In this document: one piece after another, positions 7,634 to 15,642 of the stretch
Numbering within the stretch: the stretch's first letter is position 1
Layout: every line of letters starts with the position of its first letter
Source: Desulfobacteraceae bacterium
Lineage (GTDB): Bacteria; Desulfobacterota; Desulfobacteria; Desulfobacterales; UBA11574
NCBI GenBank assembly: GCA_002868985.1
Contig: PKTV01000263.1
Coordinates: 1-19,998, forward strand
Length of the DNA: 19,998 nucleotides
Reading direction: 5' to 3'
The notes under the pieces: generated by a model
Told to the model about the DNA's origin: nothing
Seen by the model: the letters and a program-made list of their open reading frames with translations, nothing else
Database searches by the model: none
Translations under genes and position numbers: made by a program

Positions 7634-8800
7634 ATGAAGATCCATGAATATCAGGCAAAAGATTTGTTTAAAAATTACAATATTCCCATTCCTAAAGGGG
7701 GTGTCGCCTTCAATCCGGATGAGGCCAGGGAAATTGCCAAAGATTTGAATCAGTTTCCGGTTGTCGTCAAAGCCCAGATTCATGCCGGCGGCAGGGGCAA
7801 AGGGGGTGGCGTCAAACTTGCCGGATCTATGGATGAAGTGACGACCATTGCCGGCGATATCATCGGAATGAATCTGGTGACCCACCAGACCGGTCCGGAA
7901 GGAAGGATCGTCAGGAAAGTCCTGGTGGAACAAGGGCTCAACATCGCGAAGGAGTTGTACCTGAGTATCATTCCGGACAGGGAAACGGCGAAGGTTGTTA
8001 TCATGGCCAGTGAGGCCGGTGGCATGGATATCGAAGAGGTGGCCGTCGCCACCCCTGAAAAGATCATCAAGGTGTTCATTGATCCCCTTATGGGAATTCA
8101 GCCGTATCACTGCCGACAGGTTGCTTTTGGTCTGAATATGGCACCGGCGGTCATGAAACCGTTTGTTTCAATGCTATCAAGTCTGTTTCGGCTGTTTATG
8201 GATTATGACTGTTCGCTTTTGGAGATCAATCCCCTTGTCATCACCGCCGAACAGACGGTGATCGCACTTGATGCCAAAGTCGACTTTGACGACAATGCGC
8301 TCTATCGTCATAAAGATATACTTGAATACCGTGACATCGACGAGGAAGACCCGCTTGAGGTGGAAGCATCCAAATTTAATCTCAACTACATCAAGCTGGA
8401 CGGCAATGTCGGTAATATGGTCAATGGCGCAGGCCTGGCCATGGCGACCATGGACATCATCAAGCTTGCCGGTGCAGAACCGGCCAACTTCTTGGATGTG
8501 GGGGGCGGGGCCAGTGCCGAGATGGTTGAGAACGGCTTTCGAATCATGCTCGGTGACGAGAATGTCAAAGGAATTCTGATCAATATATTTGGCGGAATTT
8601 TGCGTTGCGACGTGCTGGCAAAAGGCGTTGTCAGTGCAGCGGAAAAAATCGGTATCAGTGTTCCTGTGGTGGTAAGGATGGAAGGGACCAATGTGGAAGA
8701 GGGTCGAAAAATTCTGGCCGATTCCGGGCTCAATCTGATTACTGCTGCCGACATGAAAGACGCTGCGCAGAAGGTCGCACAGTTTGTTGCGGATAAATAA
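7634..8800 (+). CDS. sucC: succinyl-CoA synthetase (ADP-forming) beta subunit
   Basis: The beta subunit of succinyl-CoA synthetase converts succinyl-CoA, ADP and phosphate to succinate, CoA and ATP. This is the substrate-level phosphorylation step that follows the mutase. The 388-residue chain opens with MKIHEYQAKDLFKNYNIPIPKG, typical of SucC. It has the ATP-grasp nucleotide region (VVVKAQIHAGGRGKGGGVK), LEINPLV, LDGNVGNMVNGAGLAMATMD and the C-terminal ligase segment NIFGGILRCDVLAKG. GGGAGA (7619-7624) is the ribosome site. The partner sucD starts 455 bp downstream, an unusual gap because these subunits are normally adjacent or overlapping. The gap is filled by palindromic elements. Confidence 0.96.
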   Translation: MKIHEYQAKDLFKNYNIPIPKGGVAFNPDEAREIAKDLNQFPVVVKAQIHAGGRGKGGGVKLAGSMDEVTTIAGDIIGMNLVTHQTGPEGRIVRKVLVEQGLNIAKELYLSIIPDRETAKVVIMASEAGGMDIEEVAVATPEKIIKVFIDPLMGIQPYHCRQVAFGLNMAPAVMKPFVSMLSSLFRLFMDYDCSLLEINPLVITAEQTVIALDAKVDFDDNALYRHKDILEYRDIDEEDPLEVEASKFNLNYIKLDGNVGNMVNGAGLAMATMDIIKLAGAEPANFLDVGGGASAEMVENGFRIMLGDENVKGILINIFGGILRCDVLAKGVVSAAEKIGISVPVVVRMEGTNVEEGRKILADSGLNLITAADMKDAAQKVAQFVADK

Positions 8801-8834
8801 AAAAACGTGACACGATCGTTTTTTGAGAAAGGAT

Positions 8835-9207
8835 CGCTTCACGTATAATTAACTTTTTGCTTATAAATCACGCCAGTCGAAGATGCCGCTGGCGGTGAAG
8901 CGGAAAAGCCCGTCAAAGGCGGATTAACCTCGCGAAAAAGGTTCGCCTCGGGTATAATTCAATTTTTTCTGCAAGAACTCGTGGATAAGGGCTCGTATTG
9001 AAAAAACAGGTCTTATCTTTTGATAAGGGTAATCGGTTTAAGACAATTTGTTCGTATGATCTCGAATCGAGTACGGTTTTTTCACAACGATCCCTAATCC
9101 ACTCAGACAGCTTCCAGAAAAAATTGAATCATACCCAAGGCTTTTTTAACGTCGATTTGTTTTAAGAACCTAAACAGTTAAAAAACCTGAAGCGGTAATA
9201 TTTTCAA
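8835..9207. repeat. broken outer copy of the ~200-bp palindromic element (remnant ends)
   Basis: The left end at 8835-8860 matches the left end of the intact element at 17368-17393 at 24 of 26 positions. The right end at 9186-9207 is an inverted match (21 of 22) to 17355-17376. The conserved core blocks of the family are absent between these ends except those of the inner copy at 8945-9141. This looks like an older copy interrupted by a newer one and then eroded. The stretch 8861-8944 has small hairpins but no gene. Confidence 0.6.
8945..9141. mobile_element. ~200-bp imperfect palindromic element, copy 1
   Basis: Terminal inverted repeats at 8945-8971 and 9115-9141 match at 25 of 27 positions. 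An inner 9-bp stem joins TGAAAAAAC (8999-9007) to GTTTTTTCA (9076-9084), and a variable loop with smaller hairpins lies inside. Block 1 (8973-8997) is 24/25 identical and block 2 (9086-9117) is 32/32 identical to copy 2 at 17368-17568. The two blocks can partly pair with each other (GGATAAGGGCTCGT against ACGATCCCTAATCC). There is no open reading frame, so it is either a MITE-like non-autonomous element or a structured RNA. It lies between sucC and sucD. Confidence 0.75.
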
Positions 9208-9255
9208 TTTGAGAAATTACAAAATAATTTATTGAGAAAACGTTGAGGAATGAAA

Positions 9256-10128
9256 ATGAGCATATTTGTTGACAAGAACACACGTCTGTTGGTTCAGGGA
9301 ATAACCGGAAAAGAAGGACAGTTTCATGCACGGCAGTGTATCGATTACGGAACGAATGTGGTTGCCGGGGTAACGCCGGGCAAAGGCGGACAAAAAATGG
9401 ATGACGTTCCGGTATTCAATACCGTTAAAGAGGCTGTGGGGCAGACCGGCGCAAACTGCAGCATGGTATTTGTTCCGCCGGCATTTGCAGCCGATGCCAT
9501 TATGGAGGCCACGGATGCCGGGGTGGATCTTATCGTTGCCATCACAGAGGGTATTCCGGTGATGGATATGGTAAAAGTTAAAAATTATCTTGAGGGTTCC
9601 AATTCCCGTCTCATCGGCCCAAACTGCCCGGGAATCATTACACCGGGTGAGTGTAAGATCGGGATCATGCCGGGCCCGATTCACAAACCCGGCGGTCCCA
9701 TCGGCGTGGTTTCAAGATCAGGGACCCTCACTTATGAAGTGGTTCACCAGTTGACTCTTCAGGGCATCGGTCAGACCACCTGCATCGGTATTGGCGGAGA
9801 CCCTGTAAACGGTACCAACTTTATTGACTGCCTGGAAGCCTTTGAAAAAGATACCGATACCACAGGCATTGTGATGGTTGGAGAGATCGGTGGAACTGCT
9901 GAGGAACAAGCATCCGAATTTATAACAAAGAATGTTACAAAACCCGTGGTCGGGTTTATTGCAGGCCTGACTGCGCCTCCAGGGCGGCGCATGGGTCATG
10001 CGGGTGCCATCATCAGCGGCAGCAGCGGTACCGCCCAGGGGAAAATTGATGCCATGAAGGCGGCAGGTATTCATATCTGTGAGAATCTTGGCATGCTTGG
10101 GGAATTGTGCGCAGAGGTATTCAGTTAG
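9256..10128 (+). CDS. sucD: succinyl-CoA synthetase alpha subunit
   Basis: The alpha subunit binds CoA and carries the phosphohistidine intermediate. The start is placed at the second ATG (9256): it gives [15 protein letters not shown], matching the usual SucD N-terminus, and sits 6 nt after GAGGA (9245-9249), whereas the ATG at 9250 abuts that site. Visible features are the CoA-binding Rossmann segment ([12 protein letters not shown]), [25 protein letters not shown] and MGHAGAII, whose His248 (from this start) is the phosphorylated residue. The length of 290 residues is normal. Copy 1 of the palindromic element fills the space upstream, so transcription from sucC may be modulated there or sucD may have its own promoter. 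Confidence 0.96.
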   Translation: MSIFVDKNTRLLVQGITGKEGQFHARQCIDYGTNVVAGVTPGKGGQKMDDVPVFNTVKEAVGQTGANCSMVFVPPAFAADAIMEATDAGVDLIVAITEGIPVMDMVKVKNYLEGSNSRLIGPNCPGIITPGECKIGIMPGPIHKPGGPIGVVSRSGTLTYEVVHQLTLQGIGQTTCIGIGGDPVNGTNFIDCLEAFEKDTDTTGIVMVGEIGGTAEEQASEFITKNVTKPVVGFIAGLTAPPGRRMGHAGAIISGSSGTAQGKIDAMKAAGIHICENLGMLGELCAEVFS

Positions 10129-10146
10129 ATCGCTTCGCTCGCAATT

Positions 10147-10320
10147 GGAATGTTGGAAATATGGAATAATGGAGAAATGGGTTTTGGGAAAACGAGTATG
10201 TGGAATTTAGGTCAAATGGTCGATGGGTCAAATCGTCACAAACTATTTGACAATTCAACGATTTAACCAAATCTGATAAAATTTCTCTATAAATCAATAT
10301 GCCACTATTCCATCATTCCT
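10147..10320. repeat. nested inverted arrays of ~7-nt words after sucD
   Basis: Outer arms (GGAATGTTGG type from 10147; inverted GGAATGATGG type near 10303-10320) enclose inner arms (GTCAAATGGTCGAT at 10211-10224; inverted words at 10245-10267). The inner word is shared exactly with the spacer before sucC. The region separates sucD from hypA and has no open reading frame of note. Confidence 0.6.
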
Positions 10321-10404
10321 TTATACCATGTATGATGAGAAAAAACCAAGCCTCAACTTACTATTTTATTTATAGTATATTACAGAATTTCAAGGATGTA
10401 ATTA

Positions 10405-10761
10405 ATGCATGAAATGGGTATTGCGATGCAGATCATTGAGATTGCAGTTGCATCCATACCTGCCGATTTGAAAAATGCACAGGTTAAAAAGGTCAATCTA
10501 AAAGTCGGAAAACTGTCGGCGGTCGTCCCTGAAAGTCTTCATTTTTGTTTTCAAATAGCCGCTCAGGATACCCCACTTTGTGATGCAGAACTCAATATTG
10601 AAGAAATTCCTTTGAAAATCAGATGCACGGATTGTAATGTTGAATGGACCGCACATGAACCGGTTTTTATTTGCCGCCAGTGTAACGGCGGATCCGTAAA
10701 GATGCTGTCGGGTAGAGAACTGGACATCACTTCCATCGAAGTTGTGGACGAGCACAATTAA
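10405..10761 (+). CDS. hypA: hydrogenase/CO dehydrogenase nickel maturation protein HypA
   Basis: HypA is the nickel-binding metallochaperone that works with HypB to insert nickel, classically into NiFe-hydrogenase. The 118-residue chain starts MHEMGIA, where the N-terminal Met-His-Glu supplies the Ni(II) site (His2). The zinc site is formed by C74-x2-C77 and C90-x2-C93. AAGGA at 10392-10396 precedes the ATG. The coding sequence nearly abuts hypB, as in many hyp operons. No hydrogenase or other nickel enzyme lies in the window, so the client (hydrogenase, CO dehydrogenase or other) must be encoded elsewhere. Confidence 0.94.
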   Translation: MHEMGIAMQIIEIAVASIPADLKNAQVKKVNLKVGKLSAVVPESLHFCFQIAAQDTPLCDAELNIEEIPLKIRCTDCNVEWTAHEPVFICRQCNGGSVKMLSGRELDITSIEVVDEHN

Positions 10762-10762
10762 T

Positions 10763-11533
10763 ATGCTGGAATTTATATATAAAAATCAAAGACATTTTCA
10801 TCACAAGGATTCTCAAAAACCCCATCATTCTCATAGCGGTGGCGGCGGTTCAATCGGCGGCAAGAACACAGACACCAGAGAAATAAAAATCGTTCGCAAG
10901 GTGCTGGATGTTAATGATACGATTGCAGAGCAGAACCGTAAAATGTTTGAAGAAAATGGCGTTTTCGTCATCAATGTCATGAGTTCACCGGGATCCGGGA
11001 AAACCGCTATCCTCGTAAAGACATTGTCTCATATTGCGCAAAAAATCAGATGCGCCGTTATTGTCGGAGATATTTGTACGTCTAATGACGCTGACCGGCT
11101 TGCCGGTTTCGGTGCACCTGTTGTGCAGGTTAACACCGATGCGTTCGGGGGAGATTGTCACCTGGCCGCCCATGTGATTAAAACAGCGGTTGACAACTTT
11201 AACCTGGATGAGATTGATCTTTTAATTATAGAAAATCTTGGGAATTTGGTTTGTCCGGCTGAGTTTGACATGGGTGAGAATTTGCGGATCGTTGTTCTGA
11301 GCGTCACCGAAGGAGAAGACAAACCTTTGAAGTATCCTTTGATGTTTCGCGTATGTGATGCCGCTTTACTCAATAAAATAGATTTGCTTCCGTATCTTGA
11401 TTATGACAGAGAAGCAGCCGTTCAAAATATCCTTAAGGTCAATCCCCAAATGCCGGTTTTTGAAATATCCGCAAAGACAGAAGATGGCTTTGATTCCTGG
11501 GTCGAATGGCTGATGCAAAAGCTTCATGGATAA
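10763..11533 (+). CDS. hypB: hydrogenase nickel incorporation GTPase HypB with His-rich N-terminus
   Basis: HypB is a SIMIBI-class GTPase that donates nickel to or through HypA. The ATG at 10763 (256 residues) is preferred over the in-frame GTG at 10742, because it starts one base after the hypA stop and gives a plausible HypB N-terminus. Motifs: P-loop SSPGSGKT (74-81), VGDICTSNDADRL, metal-site Cys132-His133 in GDCHLAAH, ENLGNLVCPAEFD with Cys164, and NKID (204-207). A short N-terminal tract holds six His between residues 11 and 24, followed by GGGGS. This resembles the nickel-storing His-rich extensions of some HypB proteins but is much shorter. It is probably translationally coupled to hypA. 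Confidence 0.93.
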   Translation: MLEFIYKNQRHFHHKDSQKPHHSHSGGGGSIGGKNTDTREIKIVRKVLDVNDTIAEQNRKMFEENGVFVINVMSSPGSGKTAILVKTLSHIAQKIRCAVIVGDICTSNDADRLAGFGAPVVQVNTDAFGGDCHLAAHVIKTAVDNFNLDEIDLLIIENLGNLVCPAEFDMGENLRIVVLSVTEGEDKPLKYPLMFRVCDAALLNKIDLLPYLDYDREAAVQNILKVNPQMPVFEISAKTEDGFDSWVEWLMQKLHG

Positions 11534-11652
11534 AGCGTTATCTTCAAGTTTAACCTCCTTGAATTCTTCCAAGTCAAATTTAAGTCGATACAGATAAAAA
11601 TACCAAGCAGGATAAAAACGATACAAAATCAGCTCAAAACCTATAATGTCAA

Positions 11653-13245
11653 CTATGCCAGGTGAACCTGTCGAACGGAGATAATATTTGGCAGTTTACT
11701 TAAATCATGAATAACCTTTTCGTCTGCCGGTGTGTCGATGTTTACCAGACATATGGCCCGGTCGCCGCGTCTTCCAAGTTGAAAACGGGCGATATTGATG
11801 TTATGTCGGCCTAAGGTTGTTCCCACATTTCCGATAACCCCCGGCTTGTCTATATTTTGAATAATAACCATCCATCCTTCAGGGATGGCGTCCAGGTATA
11901 TTTCTCCAATTTTTACGAGTCTCGGATATTTTTTTTCGTAGATGGTTCCCCAGATTTCGTCGATCTCTCCTTCGTGGCCCTCGAGTTTCATCCGGATTAA
12001 ACTGGTAAAATCATGCTTTGCCGAACTGATGGTTTCGTGGACATGGATCCCCTTTTCTTGAGCAAGGGCCGGTGCGTTGACATAATTTACCGGGGTGTCG
12101 GTAAAGGAACCAAGGAGTCCTTTCAGGGCGGCATGGGTTAGCGGCCTTGTGTCCAGGTTGGCCACGTCGCCGCTGTAGCTTATGGTGATATCGTGAATTT
12201 TTCTGACAAGCTGTCCCATCAAAGATCCCATTTTTTCAGTCAGGTCCAGATGGGGACGGAGCTGATTCATCACTTCCATTGGCAGCGACGGGAAATTGAC
12301 GGCATTGGTGATAATGCCGTCCAAAAGGTAAGCGGCCATCTGGGTGGCAATCATCTCCGCCACTTTTATTTGGGCTTCTCCGGTGCTGGCGCCCAAATGG
12401 GGGGTAAAGATGACGTTCGGATGCTGGAGTATGGGCAGGTTGGGTTCCGGCGGTTCCTGGGGAAGAACATCAAGGGCTGCGCCGGCGACATGCCCACTTA
12501 AAATGGCCTGGTAAAGATCATCAATTTTAACGATTTCTCCCCGGGAACAGTTGATGATTCTCACCCCCGGTTTCATCTTGTGAATGGTCGTTTCATTGAT
12601 CATTCCCACCGTTTCCTGGAGACGCGGCACATGAAGTGTTATAAAGTCTGAACGGGCAAGCAATTCATCCAGGGGAACAAGTTCCACATCAAGGGCTTTT
12701 GCCGCTTCTTCGCTAACATAAGGATCGGCTGTAATGACCGCCATTTTCAAACCCTTAGCACGATCCGCCACCACCCTGCCGATATGACCAAGGCCAACGA
12801 TACCCAAGGTTTTTCCGGTTATTTCAATGCCGGCCAACTTTTTCTTTTCCCATTTCCCTTCGCGAAGGGATGCTGTTCCCTGGGGAATGTTTCTAGCCAG
12901 GGACAGCATGAGAGATATGGTATGCTCTGCAGTGGTAATCGTATTACCACCGGGAGCATTCATAACCACGATTCCATGTTTTGTGGCAACCGGCACATCG
13001 ATATTGTCGACCCCTATGCCGGCGCGGCCGATAACCTTGAGCTGATCGGCATTTTTTAGTACCTCTTCGGTAACCAGGGTTCCGCTTCTAATTGCAAGGC
13101 CATGGAATTCACCGATAATTTTGGACAAGACCTTTGGATCGGATGTTGCTTTGTCATTATCGACGACAACGTCTATTTTTCCGGTTGCTTCAAGTATTCT
13201 TTGTGCAACAGGGGACATATTGTCCCTTATCATAACTTTGTACAT
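11653..13245 (-). CDS. serA: D-3-phosphoglycerate dehydrogenase (long, ACT-domain form)
   Basis: This NAD-dependent enzyme performs the first step of serine biosynthesis. The 530-residue length fits the long form: substrate domain, nucleotide-binding domain, ASB intervening domain (about 320-450), and a C-terminal ACT domain (VIIQNIDKPGVIGNVGTTLG onward) that usually senses serine. The NAD motif is GLGHIG (151-156). Catalytic residues are visible as Arg235 (NCSRGE), Glu264 (PQEPPEP) and His283 (TPHLGAST). A ribosome site AGGAG (13252-13256 complement) overlaps the nifS stop, only 9 nt upstream of the ATG, so this is the last gene of the nifU-nifS-serA operon. Serine is the carbon precursor of cysteine, the substrate of NifS. 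Confidence 0.96.
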   Translation of the reverse strand: MYKVMIRDNMSPVAQRILEATGKIDVVVDNDKATSDPKVLSKIIGEFHGLAIRSGTLVTEEVLKNADQLKVIGRAGIGVDNIDVPVATKHGIVVMNAPGGNTITTAEHTISLMLSLARNIPQGTASLREGKWEKKKLAGIEITGKTLGIVGLGHIGRVVADRAKGLKMAVITADPYVSEEAAKALDVELVPLDELLARSDFITLHVPRLQETVGMINETTIHKMKPGVRIINCSRGEIVKIDDLYQAILSGHVAGAALDVLPQEPPEPNLPILQHPNVIFTPHLGASTGEAQIKVAEMIATQMAAYLLDGIITNAVNFPSLPMEVMNQLRPHLDLTEKMGSLMGQLVRKIHDITISYSGDVANLDTRPLTHAALKGLLGSFTDTPVNYVNAPALAQEKGIHVHETISSAKHDFTSLIRMKLEGHEGEIDEIWGTIYEKKYPRLVKIGEIYLDAIPEGWMVIIQNIDKPGVIGNVGTTLGRHNINIARFQLGRRGDRAICLVNIDTPADEKVIHDLSKLPNIISVRQVHLA

Positions 13246-13254
13246 AACCGGCTC

Positions 13255-14418
13255 CTATTGGGCTTTTTTCCAAAAAGGGGACAATTCTCGCAGCCGCGCA
13301 ATAATCGGCGGGAGTTTTTCGATAATAAAGTCGATTTCCTCTTCAGTATTGTAGATACTGAGGCTGAAACGGATCGAACCATGAGCTGCCGTAAAGGGTA
13401 CTCCCATGGCCCGCAGAACATGGGATGGTTCCAGCGAACCGGATGTGCAAGCCGATCCGGATGAGGCACAGATGCCATACTCGTCCATCATTAAGAGAAT
13501 GGCTTCGCCTTCTACGTACTCAAATGCGATACTTGTGGTGTTTGGCAGGCGATTCTCTATGTCACCGTTAACGATTGAGTTAGGAATGCGATTTAATAGT
13601 TCGGCTTCAAGTTTATCTCTTAGCCGTTTAACTCTGATGTTTTCATCTAACAGGTTGGCGGCGGCAAGTTCACCGGCTTTTCCCAGACCAATAATGGAAG
13701 CAACATTCTCGGTTCCGCCCCGCCGGCCTTTTTCCTGATTGCCTCCGATCATAAAAGGCGAATATTTGGTTCCTTTGCGAACATACAGCGCCCCCACACC
13801 TTTTGGCCCGTGAAGTTTATGCCCTGAAAGAGAAAGCATATCGACTGCGGTATTTTTTAGATCTATCGGAATTTTTCCAACCGCCTGAACAGCGTCCGTA
13901 TGGAATACAATCCCTTTTTCCTTCAAAACCTCTCCGATTTCTTCGATGGGAAAGATGACACCGGATTCATTGTTGGCCCACATGATACTGACAATGGCGG
14001 TATCCTCACCGAGGTTTTTATGCAGATAATCCAGATCGAGCCGACCTTTGCGATCAACAGGCACAAATGTTACCCGGTAGCCGTTTTTAGATAGATACTC
14101 ATAAAGATTTTTGACTGCCGGATGCTCCACCCTGGAAGTTATAATATGTTTCTTGTTGGGATTCGATAAAATCGCGGCCCGGATTGCCGTGCTGTCACTT
14201 TCCGTTCCACAACTGGTGAATATGATTTCCTCCGGAGAAGCTCCCAGAAGTTTGGCCAATCGCTCCCGTGCTTCAACGATTTTGTGTTCCACCATACCAC
14301 CGAACGTATGCATACTGGATGGATTCCCGTAATATTCATTGAAATAGGGAAGCATTTCTTCCATCACTTCCGGGGCAACCTTTGTTGTTGCGTTGTTGTC
14401 TACATAAATGACGCTCAC
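13255..14418 (-). CDS. nifS: cysteine desulfurase, NifS type
   Basis: This PLP enzyme takes sulfur from L-cysteine as an enzyme persulfide and passes it to the NifU scaffold. The 387-residue chain has VYVDNNATT-like opening residues, SRVEHPAV, WANNESG (147-153), the PLP-binding Lys201 in SLSGHKLHGPKG and the active Cys324 in SSGSACTSGSLEPSHVL, the short loop of the NifS/IscS class. The start is GTG (14416-14418, complement). Its G is also the last base of the nifU TAG stop, so the two genes overlap by one base and are co-translated. Without nitrogenase genes nearby it probably serves general iron-sulfur assembly. Confidence 0.96.
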   Translation of the reverse strand: MSVIYVDNNATTKVAPEVMEEMLPYFNEYYGNPSSMHTFGGMVEHKIVEARERLAKLLGASPEEIIFTSCGTESDSTAIRAAILSNPNKKHIITSRVEHPAVKNLYEYLSKNGYRVTFVPVDRKGRLDLDYLHKNLGEDTAIVSIMWANNESGVIFPIEEIGEVLKEKGIVFHTDAVQAVGKIPIDLKNTAVDMLSLSGHKLHGPKGVGALYVRKGTKYSPFMIGGNQEKGRRGGTENVASIIGLGKAGELAAANLLDENIRVKRLRDKLEAELLNRIPNSIVNGDIENRLPNTTSIAFEYVEGEAILLMMDEYGICASSGSACTSGSLEPSHVLRAMGVPFTAAHGSIRFSLSIYNTEEEIDFIIEKLPPIIARLRELSPFWKKAQ

Positions 14419-15245
14419 TAGTGCACCTCCTCTACCAGGAGTTCAGGGGCAACCAATTCCCTGAGCTTTGACTCGACATAATGCTTAAGGGTAATTTGGG
14501 ATGCGCTGCATGTGGCACAAGTTCCCTGAAGTTTCACAAGGACGTTGTTTCCATCCACATCCACAAGGTCAATATCTCCCCCGTCTTTTTTCAGTGCCGG
14601 TTTAATTTCACGCTCCAAAGTCTCTTCAATCAGTTTGATTTTTTGAATATTGGTTAAACGGATGACTTTTTTCTTCGCCGGTATTTCCAGCCCGAGGGAT
14701 GCGTCGATAATTTCCTGAATCTTTTCATGGCAGCTTTCACATCCACCGCCGGCCTTGACATAATTGGTTACGTCTTCAATAGAGTTCAGACTGTTTTCTC
14801 TAACCGCGCGTTTTATTTCGAGGTCGGTTACACCGAAGCATTCACAAACAATGTTGCCTTCCACCTTCTTTTCGGCTTGCCCACGATAATTTGCGATTGC
14901 CTTTTCAAGGGCGTCACGTCCCAACACCGAGCAGTGCATCTTTTGTTTTGGCAGGCCGCCTAAGAATTCTGCAATATTATCATTCGTGATCTTTTCAGCG
15001 TCCTCCAGTGTAAGGCCCTTAATCATTTCTGTCAGGGCCGATGAAGAAGCAATGGCGCTTGCGCAACCAAAGGTTTGAAATTTTGCATCCTTGATTTTTT
15101 CATTTTCATCCAGCTTAAAATAAAGCGTCAGGGCATCTCCGCAAGCCAGTGATCCGACTTCTCCTACGCCGTCGGCATCCTCAATCACGCCCACATTTCT
15201 AGGATTGAGAAAGTGATCTTTCACCGTTTTTGTATATTCCCACAT
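14418..15245 (-). CDS. nifU: NifU iron-sulfur cluster scaffold (three-domain)
   Basis: This modular scaffold assembles Fe-S clusters with sulfur from NifS. All three domains are intact in 275 residues. The IscU-like N-terminal domain has Cys35, Cys61 and Cys105. The central permanent [2Fe-2S] domain has CEC (134, 136) and CESC (169, 172). The C-terminal Nfu domain has CATC (243, 246). AGGAGG (15251-15256 complement) lies just upstream of the ATG, so this is the first gene of the operon. A TATAAT-like sequence lies about 30 nt upstream, without a clear -35. Such NifU/NifS pairs serve housekeeping Fe-S assembly in several anaerobes and epsilonproteobacteria, so the name does not by itself imply nitrogen fixation. 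Confidence 0.96.
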   Translation of the reverse strand: MWEYTKTVKDHFLNPRNVGVIEDADGVGEVGSLACGDALTLYFKLDENEKIKDAKFQTFGCASAIASSSALTEMIKGLTLEDAEKITNDNIAEFLGGLPKQKMHCSVLGRDALEKAIANYRGQAEKKVEGNIVCECFGVTDLEIKRAVRENSLNSIEDVTNYVKAGGGCESCHEKIQEIIDASLGLEIPAKKKVIRLTNIQKIKLIEETLEREIKPALKKDGGDIDLVDVDGNNVLVKLQGTCATCSASQITLKHYVESKLRELVAPELLVEEVH

Positions 15246-15448
15246 GGTATCCTCCTGTGAATGATATAATTCAAATTATAACCTAAAGATTCTCATTAAT
15301 TTTCGTGCGAAGTTCAGGCGTAAACAAACCTATACTAATCATTTTATTTGAAAAGAAAAGCCCTTTGCCAAATTATGCTCGAGTTACTAATAAGTATGTT
15401 AGATACTCGCATAACCCTTACCGATGGAGATGTTACCGAAGCCTTCTC

Positions 15449-15577
15449 ACAAGTGCCTAAAGTTAAAAGTGATCTAAAGTGCCTAAAGTTGAGGTAGCGC
15501 TAATGCGCTGTCATTAAAATATAATTGGCTAAAAATTCCTTAACTTTAGCTCACTTTAGCTCACTTTAGGCACTTGT
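15449..15577. repeat. inverted array of GTGCCTAAA-type words
   Basis: The left arm (15449-15494) repeats words such as GTGCCTAAAG and ATCTAAAG. The right arm (15538-15577) carries the complement (CTTTAGCTCA, CTTTAGGCAC). A 43-nt loop contains AGCGCTAATGCGCT. The array lies in the 397-bp spacer between pgsA and nifU. The rest of that spacer (15257-15448 and 15578-15642) is A/T-rich and shows no gene. Confidence 0.65.
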
Positions 15578-15642
15578 AACTTTTTCTGCTTAATATCACA
15601 ACATCAAAAGAAAAGGTCAGGGCAAAAGCAATACATGTGCGG

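Noticed and set aside
8177..8842. 221-residue antisense frame opposite sucC
   Set aside because: Fully overlaps a clear sucC gene. Composition (His/Gln/Asp-rich) is that of a reverse-complement shadow.
8945..9141. Retron or group II intron fragment as explanation for the palindromic element
   Set aside because: No reverse transcriptase in the window, and no recognised domain V sequence. The symmetry is that of one long hairpin with terminal repeats.
11534..11652. Bidirectional terminator between converging hypB and serA
   Set aside because: Only a 5-bp stem (TTCAA/TTGAA) is visible, too weak to call.
14418..15245. Nitrogen fixation locus suggested by nifU and nifS
   Set aside because: No nifHDK or cofactor genes in the window. 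NifU/NifS pairs act in general Fe-S assembly in several anaerobes.
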